From: Zygnema cylindricum
Taxonomy: Eukaryota; Streptophyta; Zygnematophyceae; Zygnematales; Zygnemataceae
Direction of reading: 5' to 3'
DNA length: 64,000 bases
Assembly: GCA_037447655.1 (NCBI GenBank)
Contig: JBBHKE010001377.1
Span: 544,312-608,311 of the forward strand
A program made the translations under genes and the position numbers. Under the pieces are notes generated by a model. It did no database searches. It had not been told where the DNA came from and saw only the letters and a program-made list of their open reading frames with translations. Numbering within the stretch: position 1 is the stretch's first letter; each line of letters opens with the position of its first letter. Below are positions 1 through 10,303 of this stretch, in pieces.

Positions 1-134
1 AACTCACCCACAACTCCTGAGCCTTGTAAATGTGAAGGTGGGGGGTTGCCAAAGCTTGAGTGAGGTGTCTTAGAATGAAGTTTTTGGCAGCCATGTTGAT
101 GTCTTCCCACGTTTGAGTGTCGTTCTCCGCGATC
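1..134 (-). pseudogene. Fragment of a copia-type Gag
   Basis: The minus strand has an open frame of about 44 codons running off the window edge. It contains TWEDINMAAKNFILRHL followed by a KAQELW motif. This pattern (alternating aliphatic residues, then A-x-ELW) is typical of the N-terminal half of copia Gag polyproteins (UBN2-type domain); the Gag proteins at 2508 and 18234 have ELWKSL and EIWESL at the same place. It ends at the CGATC repeat that borders element A, so A probably inserted next to or into it. It is too short to exclude another origin. Confidence 0.35.
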
Positions 135-138
135 TTCA

Positions 139-2533
139 TGTTCTAATTTGAAAGCTTTAGTCCTCAGTAGATGAGGCTGTGAGGGGAGACTTTTTAGAAC
201 TTAGAATATTTTTAAGGAAGCATGATGTAATACTTACCATATATAGTATGACAGTAGCACAAGTAGTCTTGAGTATGTTGTACTTCTGCAAGGACACGCG
301 TCGGCAGTCGAAGACTATATAGGTTTTACGGAAAAGTCCCGACAACCATTTACACTCGTCGTACATCAAACATATGGATTCGCATAATCAGACGGACATA
401 ATTTGAATTACATTTAAAGGAAATAGATGGTACGGTCTGCTGTAATTGAAACTGTGAGACCTCCATAAGTCCTCAGAGTGGACAACTTCCAAGAAGCCTC
501 TACGATAACCCTGATCCCTTTGTGTATCAGCAAGAACAACTGCCACCCTGGAAGACAAAAACTCTTACCAACTTAACCCCTGTGAAGGCACCACTCCCCT
601 AAGTCGATAACAAAAAGAATATCTGAATTTGCTCCCCTGAGCAGTAAGTTATGGAGGGTCAAAGTTGACCTTTTGTACAGTAGCTCTCTGGGAGAGAGGG
701 TCCTATCTCCTAATTTTTCTAAGTCCTATCTCTCTCACAGACTCTATCTACTGATATACGGAGCCAATCAGAATTGAGTTCCGTACGCAAAAGTACAGCT
801 GCCGGTGTACTTTATGTACGGACATTGTACGACATGGCCTAAATGTCGACACATATCATATCCGGATTCGGTGCCGTAATCTCCGGAGTTACCACGATCC
901 AATGTAATTTTGCCACGTGTCATCCGATGTGGTGATGACCACAAACCGCCGAAATCTTCTTCCGCGATCTCGGCGCTAATTCCGGCCTTCCGATTATAAT
1001 CGAATTTAATCGTAGCCGTAATAAATACATGCGCGGTATTCGTTTCGCTAAAGAAATAACTGCGCGATTTTTCGTTTCTTATCCGTACCGTAATCCGTAC
1101 TTTTACATTACTGGATCTATGTCCCCGTAAAACTATTTCAGTTAAATGAACTATCCTACGTATAAATGTTTAATTAATTATCAAACCATATAGTAGGTAA
1201 CACTATCTCTAGAGTTAACGGTTTAAAGCTACCGGCTGATTTTCGGCCGGCACGTTGCACGTTCAAATCCTAGAGGTGGCATATGTATTTTAGTAAATAT
1301 ATCCTTAATTATAAATAAACTAATATTTATATCCCGTAAACCTCTGGATAGCCTACGTAGCCATGGCTCTAGCTTCCTCTCCAATTTCGATGACCAAGTT
1401 TGAGAGTTAGAGAGAGAAGTTAGAGGTAGACTGCTTCGACTTCTTTCTATATTTGTATTTAGAACTAGAAAATACTTTAAAAGACCATTAATTTCTACGG
1501 TAATGAGCGTTGATTCGAATCGTGTCGACAAACACAATTCACGCGGGACCACAAGTGAAGAAGCATGTTGTACGCACTGAGGTGCTTCGTACCATATGAC
1601 CACATTCGGTTGGACTTATGTGACCTATGCTAACACACGCGACAAAAACAAACGGTGAATACGAATCGAGTCAACGACACGATTCGAAGTGGGACCACAT
1701 TGGAACAAAGTTACTGGACGCTTGTCATCCAGTGATAAGATTTACTCTACATCTAATGGCGATTCGCAAATTCGAAGTTGACCTGTACGGACACTTATAG
1801 CTGTTTGGACGGATTCACTAATTACTGACTAAGCAAGTTGCACAACTCATGTACGGCCGTATTTGTAAATATCTGAAACAACTCTAATTTGTATATAGTG
1901 AATTAGTTTTTAGTGTTATAATAGTGAAATTAGATAAAAGTCATAATTAGGGCTTGGACGTACCTCAGGTACAGTTGACGTATCGTTGACGTACATTGTC
2001 TGTATTTAGTACAGTACTGAATTACACGTGTAGCTATTTTATTAGTTCAGGTCTCAGTAGATAACTTTGTGAGTATATACTTGTAGGACTTAGTTGTATT
2101 TCATTATCAGCTGAGTTTATCAAAGTTATGACAAATTGTTTTTCCGCATCTTTGACCTGTTAGTGTGATCACTGTGATTGATATCTTGATATGAAACTAT
2201 GTGTGGATGTTTTATGATATAGAAACTATATATGTTTGTAGTTTTATTCTGTTTTGCTGTTTCTGTAGAATTCTGTGAGAGATTTACTTGGTTAGTTTGA
2301 AAGCGGTCACCTGTTTTTGGGAAACTCTGGAGCTCATATCTTTAGGATTCATTTGTGGATCATGCTGTAACTTTGAGAATTTATAGTGTCGAGTACATAC
2401 TGCATACTGGTGCAATTTGAGGTGCTTTATAATATTGTGGAGTAATCTGTGTTGTCTGAAACAGAGCTGGTTTGGGGTAGTCTGTGGGTGTTTTCTGTGA
2501 GTAATCCATGGCTGAAATAGGCTATGGACAACA
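139..2533 (+). repeat. 5' LTR of element A, split by a solo LTR
   Basis: The LTR is 139-446 plus 1500-2533, about 1.34 kb without the inserted solo LTR. It begins TGTTCTAATTTGAAAGC and ends GGACAACA. The length agrees with the complete solo LTR of the same family at 5072-6387 (1316 bp). Its last 26 bases already encode the first codons of Gag: ATG is at 2508-2510 and the LTR ends at 2533. The U3 part shares the block (TTT-A-CTCAGTAGAT...GGACTTAGAAT) with the LTRs of elements B, C and D. Confidence 0.8.
447..1499 (-). mobile_element. Solo LTR inserted in the 5' LTR of element A
   Basis: This 1053-bp insert is flanked by a 5-bp duplication, GTAAT (442-446 and 1500-1504). On the minus strand it ends in AGTTTCA, and its internal blocks match the solo LTR at 22006-23180 in the opposite orientation. 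No protein-coding sequence is present. On the minus strand an ATG 20 nt before the LTR end is conserved in both copies (ATGGAGGTCTCA...), so this family may also carry its gag start codon inside the LTR. The other terminus reads CG rather than the expected CA. Confidence 0.75.
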
Positions 2534-4244
2534 GGTTATGGGCCCACGCCCATGGATACCCATATTTGATGGATCTAACTATCACTATTGGAAGTGCATG
2601 CTTGAGAGCTACATCGAGACGATGGAGCTAATGGATGTGGTGGATGGGACTTTGGGCGAAACATCACATGGATGGAAAACGAAGAACCATGAGTGTCTAA
2701 AAGTTATCAAGACCTCCTTGATTGAGAAATTGGTAATGTCATACCTATGTTTTAAGAGTGGAATTGAATTATGGAAGAGCTTAGAATGTACGTATCAAAA
2801 GACTTCTATATATCACTGGTGCAGTAGTGTGACTAAAATAGTTGAATATAAGTATGTGGGAGGTAGTATGGAGAAACACTGTATTGAGTTAGAAGTATTT
2901 TTTGTAGAAATTGAGTTGGCAGGAGGAAACTTTACAGATGCTCAACAAGCTCTCTTGTTAATGAGAAGCCTACATAAAGAATATAAGAGTGCATTAGTTA
3001 GATTGACTTCAATTGATAAAAAGGATTGGAACTTAACTCTAGCAAGAAGATATGTTTTAGATGAAGAGGCTAGTAAAGAGGTTTTATCAAATGAGAGGAA
3101 TATGGAGGTCTCTATGTCAGAGTATAGGAAAATTAGAAGTAACACTATGTCCGGAAATGGACTTAAAAATTGTTTTTATTGTAATGACTTAGGACATACC
3201 TTCAGGGTATGTCCATCATATAAAACTGCATGTGTTACAGGAAAATTCAGAGATGGATGGGACAACCACCGAGTTCGACCCTCAACAAGGAGGGAAACAA
3301 GTGCTTTTATGAGTGACGGACAAGACTCGACCGATGACAAAACGCTTACTCCTTCCGTCGACGAATTCGTTTACTTTCCGACTGTCTATGTTTTTCAAAA
3401 TATGGTGAAAGAGGAAGGAAAGGGGAAATTTGTCGCCACAGAAAATGGAGTGGAGGAAGAGGTAACAGAAAAGGATTTGTCCATTGTCAATGTTTTCGAT
3501 GACAAATTGGTGAGTGATATAAACCTACGAAAAGAATGGATTAAAATCGGAGGAGTTGAAGGGAGTGAAGGGCACCCAAAAGTTGAAGTGGAAGGAAACG
3601 AAAATAGTGTGGTCACTGAAAATAGTGTGGAAGAAAAAGAGAGTGAAAAAGGTTCATTTTTTGTGACTCTTTCTTGTGATAAATTGATGTGTGAGAATGA
3701 CTTACAAAGGGAAGGGATTCTTGAAGAGACGAGAGTTAGAGAAGCAAACTTAAATTTGGTTGAAAAACATTCTTTAGAGATGGAGAATACTAAACTGAAA
3801 ACAAAACTTAGAGAACAGCAAAGAGAAGATGACAAGAAAAGTAGAGAAAATGAAGAAGATGATGAGAGAAGAAATGGAGAACTCACAAAAGATGGGGAAT
3901 TAACATCAGATGTGGAAAAGAATATGGATTTAAAAATTAATGAACTCAGCAAAAGACCGGTAGAAACTGTTAAGAAAATGAGGCTTAGAAAGGAAGTTTA
4001 TGGGTGCGAAAAAGGTCATAATATTGGAGGAATATGGAAAATAAGAAATACTATTAAAAGGAGAAAAGAGCAGCTAAATGAAAAGGGTATCAGGATGACA
4101 ATTTTCAGGATGCATACACTTAAGGGGAGTGGCAGATCTACGGAAAAATACCAAAAATCAGTGAGGAAATCCACACATTATAGAGGTAGTGGGGAGACAA
4201 ACCATGGGAGGAAGTATAAATTCTATGAGGAGACCAGAATGTAG
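2508..4244 (+). CDS. Gag protein of element A with charged C-terminal extension
   Basis: An intact 578-residue frame. Residues 1-200 are a copia-type Gag domain: QQVMG near the start, IPIFDGSNYHYW, ELWKSL, YKYVGGSM and RRYVLDEEA all align with the Gag of element B. A CCHC zinc knuckle for RNA binding lies at residues 222-235 (CFYCNDLGHTFRVC, spacing C-x2-C-x4-H-x4-C). In related elements a DTG protease follows; here residues 265-578 are instead a Lys/Glu/Asp/Arg-rich region with a probable coiled coil around residues 405-470. A stop is followed 416 nt later by the polypurine tract. I do not recognise the extension. The start codon at 2508 lies inside the 5' LTR and codons 9-14 overlap the primer-binding site. 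Expected role: particle formation, with enzymes supplied in trans. Confidence 0.85.
   Translation: MAEIGYGQQVMGPRPWIPIFDGSNYHYWKCMLESYIETMELMDVVDGTLGETSHGWKTKNHECLKVIKTSLIEKLVMSYLCFKSGIELWKSLECTYQKTSIYHWCSSVTKIVEYKYVGGSMEKHCIELEVFFVEIELAGGNFTDAQQALLLMRSLHKEYKSALVRLTSIDKKDWNLTLARRYVLDEEASKEVLSNERNMEVSMSEYRKIRSNTMSGNGLKNCFYCNDLGHTFRVCPSYKTACVTGKFRDGWDNHRVRPSTRRETSAFMSDGQDSTDDKTLTPSVDEFVYFPTVYVFQNMVKEEGKGKFVATENGVEEEVTEKDLSIVNVFDDKLVSDINLRKEWIKIGGVEGSEGHPKVEVEGNENSVVTENSVEEKESEKGSFFVTLSCDKLMCENDLQREGILEETRVREANLNLVEKHSLEMENTKLKTKLREQQREDDKKSRENEEDDERRNGELTKDGELTSDVEKNMDLKINELSKRPVETVKKMRLRKEVYGCEKGHNIGGIWKIRNTIKRRKEQLNEKGIRMTIFRMHTLKGSGRSTEKYQKSVRKSTHYRGSGETNHGRKYKFYEETRM
2534..2547 (+). other. 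Primer-binding site matching the anticodon arm of initiator tRNA-Met
   Basis: GGTTATGGGCCCAC directly follows the LTR end (ACAACA, 2533). It is complementary to the anticodon stem-loop of plant initiator tRNA-Met (GUGGGCCCAUAACC), not to the 3' CCA end used by most plant copia elements. Drosophila copia and yeast Ty5 are known to prime from such a cleaved half-tRNA. The site lies within the gag frame and encodes part of QQVMG. Confidence 0.8.
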
Positions 4245-4660
4245 TAAGAAAACAAGAAGAAGATACAGATTAACAAAGACCAGTTCGAGAAGAAACTAAC
4301 TCCAAAGGCGGCCACACAAAAGACCGGGAAAGACATTTTTGAGGTGGAATTCCCAACACCTTCAATGGGAAAAATCATTGTTTAAACGGGAGAAATATTG
4401 GAGTGATTGGTATGGTGACTAAAGGTTTGATAAAATCTTAGATTTACCAGTATATGATTGCTTAAACCTAACACATCCAAAAATTAGGAGGAGTGCTTGT
4501 TTTGTAAAGTTTTGGATGTTTAGTAGTCGAGGTTGTGAGAGGGAATTTTTTTTTACCTCTGAATATTTTCTAAGTTCTAGCTTTTGAATATACGTTTTAG
4601 CTTTTGTATATACTTTCATTACAGTAGAAAGATCTGCAGGCGGAGTGAGGTACTGAGTGT

Positions 4661-4675
4661 AAAGCTTTAGGGGAG
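4661..4675 (+). other. Polypurine tract of element A
   Basis: AAAGCTTTAGGGGAG directly precedes the 3' LTR. The same position in element C has AAAGATTTAGGGGAG (27623-27637) and in element B a weaker AAAGATTTAATTGAG. This is the expected primer site for plus-strand DNA synthesis. Confidence 0.75.
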
Positions 4676-7330
4676 TTTTGTAATTTGAAAGCTTTAGTCC
4701 TCGGTAGATGAGGTTGTGATGGGAGACTTTTTAGAACTTAGAATATTTTTTAGGAAGCATGATGTAATACTTACCATATATAGTATGACAGTAGCAGAAG
4801 TAGTCTTGAGTATGTTGTACTTTTGCAGGGACACGTGTCGGTAGTCGAAGACTATACAGGCTTTACAGAAAAGTCCCGACAACCATTTACACGCGTCGTA
4901 CATCGGACAAATGGATTCGCATAATCGGACAGACATAATCTGAATTACATTTAAAGGAAATAGATGGTACGGTCTGCCGTAATGACCGTTGATTCGAATC
5001 GTGTCAACGGACACGATTCATGCGGGACCACAAGTGACGAAGCACGCCGTAGGCACTTAGGTACTTTGTACTGTTGTGATTTGAAAACTTTAGTACTCAG
5101 TAAATGGGTCAGTGAGAGAGGGATTAGTACTAAGAATATTATTTAGAGTAAACACTTCAGTACTGACCACTAATAGTGTTACAGTAGTATAAGGATAAAA
5201 GAGTGTTTCGTTCTTCTACAAGGACACGCGTCGGCATATGAGGACTTTGCAGGTATTCTGGAATTGCGCCGACACGCACATACACGTGTCGCATATCGAA
5301 CGAGCAAATTCACAGAATTGGACGAACGAAGTTATCCGGAAAATGTACAGTACGAAATCAGTATGGAACGTTGATTCGAATCGTGTCGACGGACGCGATT
5401 CGTACGGGACCACAAGCTACGAAACATGCCGTACGCACTCAGGTGTTTCGTACCGCACAGCAACAGTCGCCTGGAGGTATATGAACTATGCTACAATACA
5501 CGACAAAGAATGAACGACGGATACGAATCGAGTCGACGGACTCGATTCGAAATGGGACCACATTGGGATAGTGATTTAGACGCGTGTCGTCCACGGCGAA
5601 GATTTACTTTACATCTAACGGCGATCCGCGAATTCGGAGCTGACTTGTACGGACGCTTGGACGGATTAGCAAATTGCTGACTAAGCAAGTGACACAATTT
5701 ATGTGCGGTTCCTATTTGTAAATATCTGAAACAACGTTAATTTGTATGTAGTGAATTACTTTTTAGTGTTGCAATTGTGAAATTAGATAAAAGTCATAAT
5801 TAGGGTTTGGACGTACCTCCGGTACTGTAGATGTACAGTTGACGTACATTGTCATTATTTGAGTACAGTAATAAATTACACGTGTAACTATTTTATTAGT
5901 TTAGGGCTCAGCAGATAACTTTGTGAGTATAAACTTGTAGGACTTAGTTTATTCTAGAATCAGCTAAATTTATCAAAGTAATGGCAAACTGTTTTTCTGC
6001 ATCTTTGACCTAACAGTGTGATCACTCTGATTGACATCTGGATATGAAACTTTGTGTGTATGTTCTATGATATAGAAAATATATGGTTGTGTAGTTTCAT
6101 TCTGTTCTGATGTTTCTGTAGAATTCTCTGAGAGACTTAATTGGTTAGTTTGATAAGTTGTCAACTGTTTTTAGGAAACTGTGGAGCTCATAACTTGTGG
6201 ATCCCTTGGTGGATTTGGCATTAACTTTGGGAGGTCACATTGTTTAGAATATAACACATACTCGTGCAGTTTCAGCTGCATTTGGTTATTGTGGAGTAAT
6301 CTGTGTTGTCTGAAACACAGCTGTTTAGAGGTAGTCTGTGGGTGTCTTCCGTGTGTAATCCATGGCTGAAATAGGCTATGGACAACATGTACCACATGAA
6401 CACACTCGGTTGGACTTATGTGACCTATGCTGACACACACGACAAAAACGAACGGCGGATACGAATCGAGTCGACGGACTGGATTCGAAGTGGGACCACA
6501 TTGAGACAAAGTTACTGGACGCGTGTCATCCACTGATAAGATTTACTCTACATCTAACGGCGATCTGCAAATTCGAAGTTGACTTGTACGGACGCTTATA
6601 GCCGTTTGGACGGATTCACTAATTGCTGACTAAGCAAGTTGCACAATTCATGCACAACTCGTATTTGTAAATATCTGAAACAATTCTAATTTGTATATGG
6701 TGAATTAGTTTTTAGTAATACAATATTGAAATTAGATAAAAGTCATAATTAGGATTTGGAGGTACATCCGGTACAGTAGACGTACTGTTGACGTACATTA
6801 TCTGTATTTAGTATAGTAATTAATTACACGTGCAGCTAGTTTATTAGTTTAGGTCTCAGTAGATAACTTTGTGAGTATAAACTTGCATGACTTAGTTTTA
6901 TTTCATTATCAGCTAAGTTTATCAAAGTTATGGTAGACTATTTCTCTGCATCTTTTGACTGTGATCACTCTGATTGATATCTTGATATGAAACTTTGTGT
7001 GGATGTTCTATGATATAGAAAATATATATGTATGTAGTTTCATTCTGTTCTGCTTTTCCTGTAGAATTCTGTGAGGAGTCTACTTGGCTAGGTAGGTAAG
7101 CTGTCAGCTACTTTTGGGAAACTCTGGAGCTCTTATCTCGTGGAATCCTTTGTGTAACAGGCTGTAATTTTGGGAGGTTATATTGTCCAGTATATACTGC
7201 AAACTGGTGCAGTTTGAATTACTTTTAAGTATTGTTGAGTGATATGCGCTATCTGAAACACAGTTGTTTTGGGGTAGTCTGTGGGTGTCTTCCGTGAGTA
7301 ATCAATGGTTGAAATAGGCTATGGACAACA
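4676..7330 (+). repeat. 3' LTR of element A, split by a solo LTR
   Basis: The LTR consists of 4676-5071 and 6388-7330. The first part matches 139-446 and 1500-1590 of the 5' LTR. The second part resumes at the equivalent of about 1590 (GTACC...ACTCGGTTGGACTTATGTGACC) and ends ATGGTTGAAATAGG...ACAACA at 7330. This explains why a second LTR-like leader appears to follow the first in tandem: it is one LTR opened by the 5072-6387 insertion. Confidence 0.75.
5072..6387 (+). mobile_element. Complete solo LTR of the element A family
   Basis: 1316 bp, starting TGTTGTGATTTG and ending GGACAACA, flanked by the 5-bp duplication TGTAC (5067-5071 and 6388-6392). It contains the U3 block, the U5-like region and an ATG 26 nt before its end. 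No internal region or second LTR is present, so it is a solo LTR left by LTR-LTR recombination. It gives the exact LTR ends for the whole family. Confidence 0.85.
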
Positions 7331-7613
7331 CGATCCACTATTACAATTACATCATCCCCTCTTTATATTTAACTGACCTCAGTTAAAACACATTTCATTC
7401 TCAAGACGGGAATTTTATATTATTATCCCTCCAATATCTTTGTAAAAATTCAAAATTTTTATCTTCTAAAGTTAACTCTTCTTCCAGCCTTCCTAGATAA
7501 TGCACTTGGTAGAATATAGTATTACCAACCTTAACCGTTGACAAACCCAATCTATTACCCATCTGTGGACTTCAAGTTATATAATTATTGAGGGATCCAA
7601 TTCAAATTCTTCT

Positions 7614-8700
7614 TTAGTTTGTTGGTTTCAGCTTACTTATGTGTATCAATGGATGAATTTTTGTTGAAGGCGGAAAGTCCAATTTGGCAGCAATTAGTGA
7701 TATCATCTCGATTATAATAAATGGCCTGATGTACTTAGGAGCAAATTTCGTTGTAGGATTCGATTGTCCTTCGATCTTCCACCTGTAATAAGTTGTTGAA
7801 AGCCAAACCTTGTCACCTGTGCCTACCACCAAATCAGCTTGTTTGCGGTTAGCATTTAATTCTTACCTTCTTTCTGCCTCCACTAATGCATCCCAGTGTT
7901 TTCCAAACTGTTTGAATGTATTCCCAAAACTCTGTTCTTGAACCCCTATTCTCTTGAGTGACCCATGTTATTGAGTCTAATGCTTCTTTCGGTTGGTATC
8001 CGTATGCAACTTCAAACCGTGAGAATCCTGTAATAGCATGTTTACATTAATTGTATGCAAATTCCATTAATGGCAGTTTAGATTCCCATGTGTTTTGGAC
8101 TCCACTACAAACAGTCCTAAGCATTTCCTCCAGTGTACGGTTCATCATTTCTATCTGTCCATGTGTTTGATGATGATAAGAGGTACTCATTTTTAATTCA
8201 GTGCCTAAATTTCGCTATAATTCTTTCCAAAATGCATTAGTAAATTTTGAATCTCTATCACTGACTAAAGACAGAGGATCTCCATGATGTCTAACCACGT
8301 GGTCAAAATATAACTTTGCAATACCTACAACTAAAAGTAGTTTTGCAAGGAATAAAGATTGCCATTTTACTGAACCTATCAACTACAACCATGATACTCT
8401 CATTTCTTCTAAATGTAGCTGGCAATCTGACAATAAAATCTATACTGACAAACTCCCATGGTTTTTCGGAGATATCCAAAGTTTTTAAGAGACCCTTAGG
8501 TTTTTGGTTTCTAGGTTTACTTTGTTGGCAGGGGACACAACTTTCCATGTGTTTTTACACCTCCATTTCCATCCCTTGCCAAAAAAATATACCCTGCAAT
8601 CGACTAAGAGTTTTATCTCGACCTAGATGTCCTAAATGCTCATGGGCTTCTCGTAAAAGTTGTTTTCTCAAGTCTCCCACTTCATGAATGCATGAAGTAT
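7614..8700 (-). pseudogene. Gypsy integrase remnant
   Basis: 8548-8303 shows a CxxC of the HHCC zinc domain (CVPCQQSKPRNQKPKG) and the core IDFI..LP...I.VVVDRFSKMA, whose D is the first of the catalytic triad. 7832-7614 has GDKVWLST, KFAPKYIRPF and IHPLIHISKLKP, the hallmark C-terminal region of gypsy integrases. The interval between them, including the second catalytic D and the E, is full of stops. Confidence 0.8.
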
Positions 8701-8743
8701 CCCATGATCCCAAATATAGTAAACAATCCTCCAATCTAAAGTT

Positions 8744-10250
8744 TTAGACATGCTTCTCATTCAATGGGTCTGAATTCCCTTCCGAAATATTCTTGCAAAT
8801 CACATTAAAATAAGGATCTTTATCATAACCATTTCCAACAATGTCTAAAAACAATTCATCCCGAACTATCACACTTATTTCAAAACATCTACTTAAAGGA
8901 CTTGTGACTACATTTGTTTTCCCATAAATATGTTTGACATTAAATTTGAAATATGCCAATTTCTGTTTCCACCTAACCTGTCTGCAAATCATAATCTGTG
9001 CATCACTTAATCTCTAAAGATAGAAGAGTGCCTTATTATCAAAATGAATTGTACATTCTTTATCATACAAATAATAATGCCATTTCACCAATCCATTAAC
9101 AATTGCAAGTAATTTTTTTTCCTGCGCTAGATATTTCTTTTCAACATCATTAAATTTCCTAGACTCAAACCAATAGGATGAAAATGTTTGCCGACTTTTT
9201 GACTTATGACTGCACCTAGACCTTTATCAGATGCATCATGACCTTTATCAGATGCATCAGTAGTGATCAAAACTTCAAATTCCCCAGTAGGATCAGGACA
9301 CACCAGTGTCGGGGCAGAGGTCAACTTCCCTTTTAGTTCCTCAAAAGCTCTCGCGTGAACGGCTCCCTACACAAACGTCTCTTTCTCTCGAAGTAAATCT
9401 GTCAAAGGTGCGGCTATCATACTGAAGTTCTTGATAAATTTCCTGTAATAAGTGGCCAATTCTATAAATGATCTAACTTTTGTGACACAAGTGGGTTGCT
9501 TCCAAATTTGGATTGTAGTAATTTTGGATGGATCTATTTTAGCACCCTCCCCACTAATAGTATGTCCTAAAAATAATTGTTCACTTTTAAGAAAACTGGA
9601 TTTTGACAATTTTTCCGGATAGATTCCTTCCCTTAACCTTTCCAACACTTTTCTTAAATGAATTACATGTTGTTATTTAGATTCGCTGTAAATTAGAATA
9701 TCATATATAAACACCTGAACAAACTCATCTATAAAATCTGAAATGGTTTTGTTCATTAACCTTTGATAAGTAGGAGGTGCATTCGTCTAACCAAATGGCA
9801 TCATTATCCATTCAAAATTACCAACTCTAGTTCTAAAAGCAGTTTTGTCAACATCTTCAATTCTAATTGGCACCTGATTAAAGCCTTAACGCAGATCAAT
9901 CAAAGAAAATAATTTAGCACCTTTCAAACGATCTATCAAATCAAAAATTAAAGGTAACGGATACTTATCCTTCACCATAATCTTGTTCACACTACGATAG
10001 TCGACACATATTCTCAACGTTCTGTTCTTCTTTTTGAGAAAGAGAACTGGTGCTCCGTACGGTGATTTGCAGTGCTGAATATGTTCTTTCTCTAGAAGCT
10101 CTTTGATTTTTTTTTTAACTCCTTCTGCTCAAAGAAATTGTGCTTATAAATTCTTGGGACACGAGGATTACATCGACATTGAAGGTTAATAACATGTTCC
10201 ACATCTCGGGAAGGTGGCTTTCCTAGGGGTAAATCTCTTGGGAAAACATC
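8744..10250 (-). pseudogene. Gypsy reverse transcriptase and RNase H remnant
   Basis: Motifs on the minus strand in several frames: [35 protein letters not shown], then FIYDILIYSESK, where the usual DD of the active site reads YD. These are followed by FLGHTISGEG, KVRSFIELATYYRKFI and the RNase H start TTDASDKG. The DASDKG block is duplicated in tandem in frame (around 9222-9262). Stops at several codons confirm it is dead. Confidence 0.8.
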
Positions 10251-10303
10251 TTGAAATTCAAAAATCAAATCATTTACAACAATATCAGATGTATTTATGT
10301 CAA

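Larger units (their letters stand above)
139..7330 (+). mobile_element. Element A: copia-derived, Gag-only LTR retrotransposon
   Basis: The order is 5' LTR (139-2533, interrupted), primer-binding site, one Gag ORF, polypurine tract (4661-4675), and 3' LTR (4676-5071 continued at 6388-7330, interrupted). Both LTRs start with the same U3 block and end in GGACAACA. No protease, integrase, reverse transcriptase or RNase H is encoded. The element is therefore non-autonomous, of the kind called TR-GAG in plants, and would need enzymes from relatives such as element B. CGATC occurs at 130-134 and 7331-7335 and may be the target duplication, but 4 unexplained bases separate the left copy from the LTR start. 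Confidence 0.8.

Noticed and set aside
3395-3952. 185-codon open frame on the minus strand
   Set aside because: It is the antisense shadow of the Glu/Lys-rich Gag tail (read as Ser/Leu/Phe) and has no motif of its own.
6388-7330. Independent third LTR/leader copy in tandem
   Set aside because: It is the second half of the split 3' LTR of element A, as the TGTAC duplication shows.
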